Assembly: GCA_900759415.1 (NCBI GenBank)
Contig: CAAEVC010000149.1
Span: 1-16,218, forward strand
Reading direction: 5' to 3'
DNA from: an uncultured Dialister sp.
Lineage (GTDB): Bacteria; Bacillota; Negativicutes; Veillonellales; Dialisteraceae
Length of the DNA stretch: 16,218 nt
Part shown: positions 1 through 6,605 of the stretch, piece after piece
Position numbering within the stretch: position 1 is the stretch's first letter
Layout: the number at the start of each line of letters is the position of its first letter
Program-made: the position numbers and the translations under genes
Notes under the pieces: model-generated
The model's input: the letters and a program-made list of their open reading frames with translations, nothing else
Databases searched by the model: none
Told to the model about the DNA's origin: nothing

Positions 1-95
1 AAGCAATTGTATGGCTCAATTACTTACGTAAATTCGCCATCCCCGCCTTCATCCCCCATCTAAGAGGTGGAGGACTTCTCGCGGGTTAGGTTAAA
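1..95 (+). mobile_element. Possible right end of an IS200/IS605-type element
   Basis: The segment has no supported gene. It contains an imperfect 9-bp hairpin (53-61 with 65-73, loop AAG) followed by GACTTCTCGCGG and a TTAGGTTAAA tail. A short hairpin followed by GGACTTCT-type sequence resembles the right ends (and omega-RNA 3' ends) of IS200/IS605 elements carrying tnpB in Firmicutes. No transposase reading frame is visible because the window starts here. The call rests on pattern resemblance only; an unrelated intergenic hairpin is equally possible. Confidence 0.28.
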
Positions 96-179
96 GTTCG
101 ATCTAAAATTTTATTTTATGATTGGGATATAGTAGGTGAGAGCGATGGATATGGTGCTTCTGATTCTTAATTTCATCCT

Positions 180-454
180 TTACATCCCCACTTTATTGTG
201 GAAAGATTCGGGAGATGCAAATATAAATACGATGCCGACGCCTCTTCTATTGGTCTTGGAATAGAACTGGCCTGCAGTCTTCAGCACATGAACGACATTA
301 CAGGAAATATAAAATTGAACTTCTTTGAAAGATGAATGGCCGACCACCTCGATGTACCCCAGTGAATCAAATGACTCAGTCAGCTGGAAGCAAAGAAGAG
401 CCTCTCGAATAACATTTCATTCTGATCATAGTCCTAAGAAATCAGTGCTTCCAT
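180..454 (-). pseudogene. Possible degraded gene remnant
   Basis: On the minus strand a frame stays open for 78 codons (416 down to 183, stop TAA at 180-182) but has no ATG except at its very end. A possible start (ATG at 452-454) lies in another frame and is followed after six codons by TAG, then by a readable stretch (DYDQNEMLFERL) that would need one further frameshift to join the open frame. This fits a decayed gene with a nonsense mutation and a frameshift. The deduced residues (for example LGYIEVVGHSSF) match no family I recognise. A chance open frame cannot be excluded. Confidence 0.2.
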
Positions 455-462
455 AAAACCCA

Positions 463-506
463 AAAGAGAGTGCGACAGATCCAAATTACCATGTCGCACT
501 CTCTTT
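463..506 (-). terminator. Terminator of the autotransporter gene (possibly bidirectional)
   Basis: A perfect 15-bp inverted repeat (463-477 and 492-506, core GAGAGTGCGACA) has a 14-nt loop. It lies about 75 nt beyond the adhesin stop codon. On the minus strand the stem runs into CTCTCTTTTGGGTTTT. On the plus strand it is followed by ATTTT, so it could also stop transcription coming from the left edge. Confidence 0.75.
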
Positions 507-578
507 ATTTTCAGCCACTATCACTCTGAGCTCTGCATCTTATCTTATCATCTAAGCCGATGCTCCTCGCTCATTCCT

Positions 579-2523
579 CTATTTAGCCAGTTTTTTTATC
601 ATTTCCTTCAGTTCCTGGATTTCCGTTTCCTGTTTTGCCAGCCTTTCATTCTGATTTGCCAGTTTTTGATCCTGTCTGGCCAGTTTTTCATCCTGGATTG
701 CCAGTCTTTCCTGCTGAGCCGCATTGTTCATTTCCAGTTCCTGGATCCTTCTTGCCATAGCGGTCTTGGAGGTGGTGGTACCGCTCTTGCCGGAGCCTAC
801 TTTAAGGCTGACGCCGGCATTCATCATTTCTTCACCATTTCCAAAGGAGCCGCCGATGCTGAACATGATGTCTTCGTTCGGACGGTAGTAAGCACCGAGA
901 GCCACCGCAGAGGCTCCTGCATAGTGACCGTAGCCGGCTGACACATCCAGTTTGTCATCAGGGTCATAGTCCAGCGGATGAAGAGCGGCAAGAGCTGCCG
1001 CACCGGCCCCCACTTTATCTACCCGGCCATCAAGTTTTGAAACCCGGCCGTCCAGTGTATTTACCTTCTCGCCCATCTCTTTAACCTGGTCTTTGATTTC
1101 CGTGATGCCGGTGGCAGAAATAATCTTTGTACTGCTGTTTCCTTCTTTGTCAGTGATAGTAATATTATCCCCTGCTTCATAAACGATAGAGGAGCCTGTA
1201 TTTCCACCGCCATTATTATCATCGCCGCCGGAATTACCACTATTTTTTACAGCTTCTTTCAGCTGTCTCAAGTTGACAGCATCTGTATCGTCCGTACCAT
1301 CGGCAAGGTATTTCAACTGACGGAGATAAATGGCCGATTCATTCCCAACCTGTTTACCGCCAATTGCAACTGGTCCAAGGAGATATTCATTGATTCCATT
1401 GACCGCAGTGCCCTCAGTGCTGAGAACGATATTGCTGAAAGCACCTTTCGTCCCATCATCAACCATATCATTTTCAGTCGCTCTGGAAAATGCACCAAGG
1501 CCTACACTGCCTGCTACAGAAGCTTCTGATTGAAAACCTGCTGCTACAGCTTTCCCTGATGCAGCATTTGCTTCTCTGCCTATAGCAATCGAAGCTCCGC
1601 CGCCTTTCTGCGTTACTGCATATTTCCATCCCAGCTGACTTAATATAGAATCTACCTGTGTATCAGCAGTGGCAGAATCTATATTATTATATTTACTTGC
1701 TTTTGATATTAAATCATCAACACTGTTAATTCCTTGAGCTGTAAAAAAAGCTTTATTTAGTTCAAAGATTTTCTGTTTTACTTCCCTATTACGCTCAGCA
1801 TGACTTTGGTTTGCATCATATGTCCCATATATTTCAGGAAAGTCTTTCTGCAATTCGCTAAATTCCTGATTTGTTGTCCATCCACTTCCATAACCATCAT
1901 CACTATTTTTATAAATATTTATGGCATCCATTGCACCAGCCGAAGCCATATAACCTAGCGCCAATGAACTGGGACCTAGAGCCAGACTCTGCCCACCAAG
2001 AGCAATAGCTGCATCATTTGCAAATGCCCAACTTCCAACAGATACGCCAACAATTCCAGCTATACTAGTACTCCCTATTGCGACACCCGAATTACCTATA
2101 ACTCCATTTTGGTAACCAATCGTTACACCATACCAACCTGTTGAAGTATTATTGGTCCCAAACATATAAGAGGACGTATTACCATAATTCTTGTATCCAA
2201 AAATAGCACCAGTTGCAGAATAATTATATGCAAAATTGTCAGTACCTACTATGACCATATTATCTTTTTTTGTTATATATTTTTTTGCATTCGCCACCCA
2301 ACTATATTCTTCTGGAGTAAGTGTTCTGTCTCCGCCAAAGAAGGTATCAAACCACTTCTTCTCATCATCACTTAAAGCTTTTCCTGCAGCTACTTTTTTG
2401 ATAACTTCCGCCTTATTAATCTCTTCCGCATGGACGGTATTCAGTCCGGTGAAGAGACTACCCCCCGATAAAAATCGATACCGCCAGCATGGCTGCTATT
2501 TTTTTACATGTTCTTTTGTTCAT
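579..2523 (-). CDS. YadA-like trimeric autotransporter adhesin, frame-broken in the signal peptide
   Basis: A surface adhesin of the trimeric autotransporter (type Vc) family. The main open frame (579-2297, 572 codons from a GTG lacking a ribosome site) has a YadA-head-like region with SxALG/AIG repeats, an Asp/Glu-rich insertion (about residues 125-235), stalk heptads (VNTLDGRVSKLDGRVDKV), a YadA-type membrane anchor (about residues 425-500) and then a 62-residue coiled coil. The true start is probably ATG at 2521-2523, preceded by GGAAAGGA (2531-2538). It gives a typical signal peptide, MNKRTCKKIAAMLAVSIFIG, which must continue as SLFTGLNTVHA before cleavage. That continuation is one frame off: six G (2461-2466) put TAG right after Gly-Gly, whereas five G would restore a 647-residue protein. 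The gene may therefore be phase-variable and OFF, a simple pseudogene, or affected by a homopolymer sequence error. Family confidence is high; expression state is unknown. Confidence 0.88.
2461..2466 (-). repeat. G6 homopolymer in adhesin signal-peptide codons
   Basis: Six C on the plus strand (six G in the coding strand) fall inside the hydrophobic core of the adhesin signal peptide. One unit fewer joins the ATG and signal peptide to the 572-codon frame exactly: 579-2523 is 1945 nt, which is 648 codons plus one base. An A7 tract also lies in the same signal peptide, but its length is in frame. Confidence 0.85.
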
Positions 2524-2643
2524 AGTCAGTTCCTTTCCAAGGGCTCTCCCCTGTGTCAATAAAAAAGAGTCTGGATACCTGAAATACTGATAGCCCCTTC
2601 ATCCCTCCTGTAGTCTTAAAACGTATCGTTCTATTCTTTCTTT

Positions 2644-2672
2644 ATATTAGCATATTTTGATTTATCGATGAA
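2644..2672 (-). promoter_or_regulatory. Candidate promoter of the adhesin gene
   Basis: The minus strand carries an extended -10, TGCTAATAT (2644-2652), with a weak -35 (TTCATC, 2667-2672) at 17-nt spacing. Transcription would start near 2637, leaving a leader of about 114 nt before the ATG at 2523. The surrounding 2580-2742 region is AT-rich and has no gene. Confidence 0.45.
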
Positions 2673-2742
2673 CCGCATATATATAAATTAAGTTCATTTA
2701 TAAAAAAGAATTTTTTTATATATTCTACCTATGTTTTCATAT

Positions 2743-2774
2743 AAAAACCTCCTTATCTGCACAAGATAAGGAGG
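2743..2774 (-). terminator. Terminator of the larEBC operon
   Basis: A perfect 11-bp stem (AGATAAGGAGG/CCTCCTTATCT, 2748-2758 and 2764-2774) with a 5-nt loop is followed on the minus strand by TTTTTAT. It begins 16 nt past the larC stop. Confidence 0.9.
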
Positions 2775-2789
2775 TCTCTTAAGATGTCT

Positions 2790-4484
2790 TTATTTTTTTG
2801 CGGCCAGAAAGACTGTCTGGAAAGGAAGATGATTTTCTTCTGCCCGCTGTTTTACCGATTCATATTCTGGATAAATTCTTTTTTCTCCTTTGATGGTAAC
2901 TTCTTTCACCTTGATTTTTCCATAGGGCGTGTCTTTTTCTTTTTCTTCTCTTTCGAGGATGGTCCGCATAACGGAGGGGAATTCACGGATGCCGATGGTG
3001 GTAGTTTCCTGGAAGATGATGTCTTCCAGGAGTTCTTTCTTATCTTTTTTACAGATGACCGTAAGTTCCCAGGCAGGTCGGTTTTTCTTCATGTAGATGG
3101 GGCTGTAATGAACGTCCAGCGCCCCTGCGTCCATCAGTTTTTCCATGGTGTATCCAAGGATTTCACCAGTAGCATCGTCGATGTCACTTTCCAATTTGAC
3201 GATTTCATCTTTTCCTTCCCCGGTTTCAATGATCATGGCACGAAGGATGTTTGTCCTTTCTTTGTAGTCTCTCTTCCCTGCACCGATTCCGATTTTCTTT
3301 ATGGTAAAAGAAACGGGAAGTTCATGAGAGGTGGTCAGGGCGGCAGCAATGGCAGCACCGGTAGGAGTAACATATTCTCCTCTTGCTTTCATGATTTCCA
3401 GAGGGATGCCGTATCTTCTGGAAATAAGAAGGGTGGCGGGAACGGGTACAGGAAGAATGCCGTGCTGGCAGCGGATGGTGCCGCTTCCTTCGGAAAGCCC
3501 GGTAACGATGGTATCGGTGATTCCCAGATTGTCACAGCATACGGCGGCGGCAATGATGTCTACGATAGAATCGATAGCCCCTACTTCGTGGAAATGGACT
3601 TCTTCTACTGGAATATTGTGAGCTTCAGATTCTGCAACGGCTACGATGCGGAAAATCTTCTTTGCCAGTTCTCGGGCCGCATCTGTCATGTCTGCTAAAT
3701 CAATGACTGCTTCCACATCTGCCAGATTACGGTGTTCATGATGGCCGTGATGGTGTCCTTCTCCATGGAAGTGGTCATGATGATGTTCCCCGTGATGATG
3801 ACAGTGATGCTCTTCCGTCATGTCTTCATGATGGTGTGGACAATGATGATCATGAACGTGAAGATGCGGTTCTTCCACTTCCATGGCCTTCATATGATGA
3901 GGACAGTGGTGTCCTTCTTCGTGATGATGACCACTGTGACCTTCCCCATGATGGTGTCCGCCCCCTTTAGGCCCATCTTCATGACAGTGGCAATGATGCT
4001 CTTCACCCTCTTCGTGGTGATGTCCGCAGCCTTCGTGGCCATCTTCATGACAGTGGCAGTGGTGCTCTTCACCCTCTTCGTGGTGATGTCCACAGCCTTC
4101 GTGGCCGTCTTCATGACAGTGGCAATGATGGTCTTCACCTGCTTCATGGTGATGGTGACCACAATGGCCTTCGCCGTGATGGTGTCCACAGTGTTCCTCT
4201 TCATGATGGTGATGTTCTTCGACAGTTTTTCCTTCATAATGTCCGAAGAGGTAGGCCATATCGTGGTCATGATTTTCGTGTTCTGCATCCAGTTTGACGT
4301 TAAAGTCGCAGCAGTCGATGCCTGCTTTATTGACTCTTGTAATTTCATAGGTGAATCCTTTGGCAGAAATGGTGGAGAGTGCTTTTTTCAGCACTTCCTG
4401 ATCAGCTCCCAGATCGAGCATGGCTCCTACGAACATATCTCCTGCAATTCCGGAAGTGGCTTCCAGATATAAAGTTTTTCCCAT
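2790..4484 (-). CDS. larC: LarC, nickel insertion protein for the nickel-pincer nucleotide cofactor
   Basis: LarC is the last enzyme of nickel-pincer nucleotide synthesis: a CTP-dependent cyclometallase that inserts nickel into the dithio-precursor, for LarA-type racemases and epimerases. The N terminus (YLEATSGIAGDMFVGAMLDLG) and the segment VEEVHFHEVGAIDSIVDII are LarC hallmarks, and the C-terminal part (KLESDIDDATGEILGYTMEKL onward) matches the second LarC domain. The protein is 564 residues, against roughly 400-430 usual, because residues 69-251 form a His/Cys-rich insert with about 72 His and 13 Cys, likely for nickel storage or loading. In Lactiplantibacillus plantarum larC is split and joined by frameshifting; here it is one frame. 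It overlaps larB by one base (TAATG), implying translational coupling, with AGGGGA upstream of the ATG. Confidence 0.95.
   Translation of the reverse strand: MGKTLYLEATSGIAGDMFVGAMLDLGADQEVLKKALSTISAKGFTYEITRVNKAGIDCCDFNVKLDAEHENHDHDMAYLFGHYEGKTVEEHHHHEEEHCGHHHGEGHCGHHHHEAGEDHHCHCHEDGHEGCGHHHEEGEEHHCHCHEDGHEGCGHHHEEGEEHHCHCHEDGPKGGGHHHGEGHSGHHHEEGHHCPHHMKAMEVEEPHLHVHDHHCPHHHEDMTEEHHCHHHGEHHHDHFHGEGHHHGHHEHRNLADVEAVIDLADMTDAARELAKKIFRIVAVAESEAHNIPVEEVHFHEVGAIDSIVDIIAAAVCCDNLGITDTIVTGLSEGSGTIRCQHGILPVPVPATLLISRRYGIPLEIMKARGEYVTPTGAAIAAALTTSHELPVSFTIKKIGIGAGKRDYKERTNILRAMIIETGEGKDEIVKLESDIDDATGEILGYTMEKLMDAGALDVHYSPIYMKKNRPAWELTVICKKDKKELLEDIIFQETTTIGIREFPSVMRTILEREEKEKDTPYGKIKVKEVTIKGEKRIYPEYESVKQRAEENHLPFQTVFLAAKK
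3939..4136 (-). repeat. Three 66-bp tandem repeats in larC (His/Cys-rich)
   Basis: Three consecutive 66-bp units (4071-4136, 4005-4070, 3939-4004) encode 22-residue repeats of the type EEHHCHCHEDGHEGCGHHHEEG (LarC residues 117-182). The first two differ at about 5 of 66 bases; the third is more diverged (PKGGG replaces HEGCG). Flanking His-rich sequence is less regular. Such repeats can gain or lose units in frame. Confidence 0.9.
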
Positions 4485-5245
4485 TAATTGTGTCCCCTTT
4501 CAGCCAGACGGTTAATCTGGGTCGCTACGTAGCCTGCGCCGAATCCGTTATCAATGTTGACTGTGACGATACCATTGGCACAGGAATTAATCATGGTTAA
4601 AAGAGCGGATAAACCGTGGAAGCTGGCGCCGTATCCTACGGAGGTAGGCACCGCAATGACTGGATTTCTTACTAGTCCCCCGATAACAGAGGCAAGGGCG
4701 CCTTCCATGCCGGCTACTGCAATGACGCAGTTCGCTTTACGGATGATTTCTTCTTTAGATAGAAGGCGGTGAATACCGCTCACTCCGACATCGTAAATCC
4801 TTTCCACATGGCTTCCGAAATATTCGGCGGTCTGGGCGGCTTCTTCCGCCACCGGTATGTCGGCAGTGCCACCGGTGCAGATGGCAATGCAGCCGATATG
4901 TTCCTTTTCTTTCTCCAGTTTCATGATGCGGGAGATAGGATCATAGGCGATGTGAGAAAGGAATTCTTTCACCAGTTCATACTGATGATGGCTTGCCCGG
5001 GTACCGAAGACCTCTCCATCGGTTTCATAAAGTTTCTTGAAAATCTGTCCGATGAATTCGTCTGATTTCCCCTGGCAGTATACCACTTCTGCAAAACCAG
5101 AGCGTCCCTTTCTGTCAGTATCCAGTTTTGCAAATCCCATTTCTTCATAGGAACGGATGGCAGGATTTTTCTTCAGCATTTCTTCTGCCGCGCTGACAGG
5201 AAGGTTTCCTTTTTGCACCTGTTCCAGAATATCTTTGATGTCCAT
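4484..5245 (-). CDS. larB: LarB, pyridinium-3,5-biscarboxylic acid mononucleotide synthase
   Basis: LarB carries out the first step of nickel-pincer nucleotide synthesis: carboxylation of nicotinic acid adenine dinucleotide at C5 and cleavage of its phosphoanhydride. The 253-residue protein has the LarB N-terminal region (RKGRSGFAEVVYCQGK) and a C-terminal domain related to PurE/AIR carboxylase (ICTGGTADIPVAEEAA, VAGMEGALASVIGGL, TSVGYGASFHGLSALLTM). Cys222 in NSCANGI corresponds, by motif, to the cysteine that attacks the pyridinium ring in characterised LarB. The start ATG at 5243-5245 is preceded by AAAGGAG. It lies 10 nt downstream of larE and overlaps larC by one base. Confidence 0.96.
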   Translation of the reverse strand: MDIKDILEQVQKGNLPVSAAEEMLKKNPAIRSYEEMGFAKLDTDRKGRSGFAEVVYCQGKSDEFIGQIFKKLYETDGEVFGTRASHHQYELVKEFLSHIAYDPISRIMKLEKEKEHIGCIAICTGGTADIPVAEEAAQTAEYFGSHVERIYDVGVSGIHRLLSKEEIIRKANCVIAVAGMEGALASVIGGLVRNPVIAVPTSVGYGASFHGLSALLTMINSCANGIVTVNIDNGFGAGYVATQINRLAERGHN

Positions 5246-5255
5246 AAAGACTCCT

Positions 5256-6074
5256 TTACTTTAAGTCAAGCACTTCATCCATGCTCCCCATACGGTATCC
5301 TTCCATGTCCATGGTCACATAGGTGAATCCCAGCTTTTTGAATACTTTCACCACTTCTTCATGGATTTTAAAGAGTTTCCACAAATCATCAGCCGGCACT
5401 TCGATGCGAGCCATATTTCCTTCATGGATGCGGACTCTGAACTGGGCAAATCCCCGGGAGAAAAGGAAATCTTCTGCGCCTTCCACCATGGAGAGTTTCT
5501 CTGCAGTAATCCTTTCGCCATAAGGAAAACGGGTAGCCATACATGCAAAGGATGGTTTGCTCCATGTAGGAAGTCCTGCTTCTTTGGACAGAGCTCGGAT
5601 GTCTGCCTTATAGAGGCCTGCATGACGGAGAGGGCTCTTGATGGAAAGTTCAGAGAGAGCTTTCATCCCCGGACGGTACTGGAACGCATCGTTCAGATTT
5701 GTGCCGTCGATGACATGGGTAAATCCTTCTTCCATTGCGATTTTTTTCAACGAATGGAAGAGGAAATGTTTGCACAGATAGCAGCGGTTCTCCGGATTTT
5801 CTGCAAATCCTTCGATGGAAAACTGATCCATCTTCACCACTTTTTGACGGATCCCTTCCTTCTGGCAGTAGTCGATGGCTTCCGCCACTTCTCTTTCCGG
5901 CACAGAAGCCAGATTCATAGTGACAGCCATCACTTTATCGCCCAGCACTTTCTTCGCTTCGTACATGAGATAGGTGGAATCCACGCCGCCTGAAAAGGCA
6001 AGCACTACACTTCCTAACTCTTTCAGATAACTTTCTAAAGTATCCTGTTTCTTCTGTAATTCTTCACCGATCAT
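5256..6074 (-). CDS. larE: LarE, ATP-dependent sulfur transferase for the nickel-pincer nucleotide
   Basis: LarE adenylates the two carboxylates of the LarB product and adds sulfur, giving the dithiocarboxylate that LarC metallates. The protein (272 residues) has the PP-loop ATP-pyrophosphatase motif SGGVDS (residues 28-33) and typical LarE segments such as DGTNLNDAFQYRPGMKAL. Three cysteines stand out: Cys98 and Cys101 (CYLC) and Cys178 (FACMATRFPYG). Cys178 sits where the sacrificial cysteine lies in L. plantarum LarE. Family members with all three are reported to hold a [4Fe-4S] cluster and act catalytically, so this copy may be of that type (inference). It is the first gene of the operon. 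The start is supported by AGAGGAG upstream of ATG 6074, and a promoter is visible at about 6170. Confidence 0.95.
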   Translation of the reverse strand: MIGEELQKKQDTLESYLKELGSVVLAFSGGVDSTYLMYEAKKVLGDKVMAVTMNLASVPEREVAEAIDYCQKEGIRQKVVKMDQFSIEGFAENPENRCYLCKHFLFHSLKKIAMEEGFTHVIDGTNLNDAFQYRPGMKALSELSIKSPLRHAGLYKADIRALSKEAGLPTWSKPSFACMATRFPYGERITAEKLSMVEGAEDFLFSRGFAQFRVRIHEGNMARIEVPADDLWKLFKIHEEVVKVFKKLGFTYVTMDMEGYRMGSMDEVLDLK

Positions 6075-6167
6075 AATAATCTCCTCTTTATACCTGCCCA
6101 GACTTCAGGCGCCTGCCGGAAGGAGGAAAGGCAGAACCATGGCCCGCAGGGAGCCGGAATATAATTC

Positions 6168-6176
6168 ATTATAACA
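6168..6176 (-). promoter_or_regulatory. Promoter (extended -10) of the larEBC operon
   Basis: TGTTATAAT on the minus strand is a perfect TATAAT with the TGn extension; no good -35 is visible. The start would be near 6161, giving a leader of about 86 nt. That leader can form a CTGCC/GGCAG hairpin shortly before the larE ribosome site. I could not match it to a known metal riboswitch. Confidence 0.6.
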
Positions 6177-6199
6177 TTTAATGGGAACAGGGCGTCCTT

Positions 6200-6236
6200 T
6201 AGCGGCGGTGACGATTTCTTGCCCTTTGGGGCAAGA
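6200..6236 (+). repeat. Interspersed repeat module 1, copy A
   Basis: TAGCGGCGGTGACG is followed by an 8-bp hairpin (TCTTGCCC/GGGCAAGA, 6217-6224 and 6229-6236). The same arrangement, an AGCGGCGCTGAC-like box then a TGCCC hairpin, occurs at 11850-11885 and, inverted, at 12163-12200. It opens composite copy A in the 531-nt gap between larE and the 90-residue membrane protein. Confidence 0.6.
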
Positions 6237-6292
6237 AGAGCCCCGAGTTGGAAAAATACAGAGTTGAGAGTTGAGTGCAGAGAGTTGAAAGA
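6237..6292 (+). repeat. GAGTTGA-type degenerate heptad repeats
   Basis: AGAGCCCCGAGTTG (6237-6250) is followed by several copies of GAGTTGA/GAGAGTTGA. The 14-mer recurs exactly at 16106-16119. GAGTTGAGAGTT also occurs at 11887-11898, each time in an intergenic region. Confidence 0.5.
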
Positions 6293-6342
6293 TGGAAAAA
6301 GACTTTATGGTTTTCTTATAAAGCCTGACGGTCATCCCGCGA

Positions 6343-6475
6343 ACGACTTAAATAAGTCTCATGCCCACAAAAACTCTGAGCTTTTGGGGGCATTTCCCCC
6401 TCCGCCAACGTCTCCGTCCGCTCTCGCTCCCCCGGGCGAAAGCGAAGCTTTCTGGGGGAGCCCACATTAAGGAAG
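6343..6475 (+). repeat. Interspersed repeat module 2, copy A
   Basis: Copy A begins with ACGACTTAAATAA (6343-6355). It continues with a long imperfect hairpin closed by ATGCCC/GGGCAT (6361-6393), a CCCCCTCC box, and a strong hairpin: GCTCCCCC (6426-6433) pairs with GGGGGAGC (6454-6461), enclosing GAAAGC-GAA-GCTTTC. The same blocks occur in the same order at 11983-12085. No open frame is conserved between the copies, so it is a non-coding repeat. Confidence 0.65.
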
Positions 6476-6501
6476 GCGGCGTTGCCGGAAGTATGAAGCC
6501 A

Positions 6502-6533
6502 AAAACCTCCGAATCTTTCGATTCAGAGGTTTT
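6502..6533 (-). terminator. Terminator downstream of the 90-residue membrane protein gene
   Basis: A 14-bp stem with one mismatch (6502-6515 and 6520-6533) has a GAAA loop on the minus strand and is followed there by TTTTTGG. The plus strand also reads into TTTTC, so it could act both ways between the larEBC promoter region and the upstream gene. Confidence 0.75.
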
Positions 6534-6547
6534 CTTAATTAGATGTA

Positions 6548-6564
6548 AAAAATCTGACGATTTT
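6548..6564 (+). repeat. Interspersed repeat module 3, copy A
   Basis: The 17-mer AAAAATCTGACGATTTT is a small palindrome repeated exactly at 12113-12129. In both places it follows module 2 and is soon followed by CTTCGC. It sits about 40 nt past the stop codon at 6606. Confidence 0.6.
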
Positions 6565-6605
6565 TCACCTTCGCTCATCGCTTATCGCTCTGAGCTCAGC
6601 GCTCT

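Noticed and set aside
105..170. 21-residue peptide frame (MKLRIRSTISIALTYYIPIIK) on the minus strand just after the possible gene remnant
   Set aside because: It is too short and overlaps a region of likely decay; no export or maturation gene is nearby to support a signalling peptide.
2297..2299. GTG at the start of the 572-codon adhesin frame as the real start
   Set aside because: It has no ribosome site and would give a secreted adhesin without signal peptide; the signal peptide is found upstream in another frame.
2784..3698. Plus-strand open frame of 304 codons
   Set aside because: It is opposite larC in another frame, is Phe/Ser-rich with no domain pattern, and has no ribosome site; larC is certain.
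3732..4472. Long plus-strand open frame of 246 codons, very rich in Met, Val and Phe
   Set aside because: It lies opposite the His-rich part of larC. His codons CAT/CAC read as ATG/GTG on the other strand, which explains both its length and its odd composition.
6075..6167. Possible NiCo-type riboswitch in the larE leader
   Set aside because: GGGCAGG and GGCAGG are present, but the conserved four-helix layout could not be built; only a simple CTGCC/GGCAG hairpin is clear.
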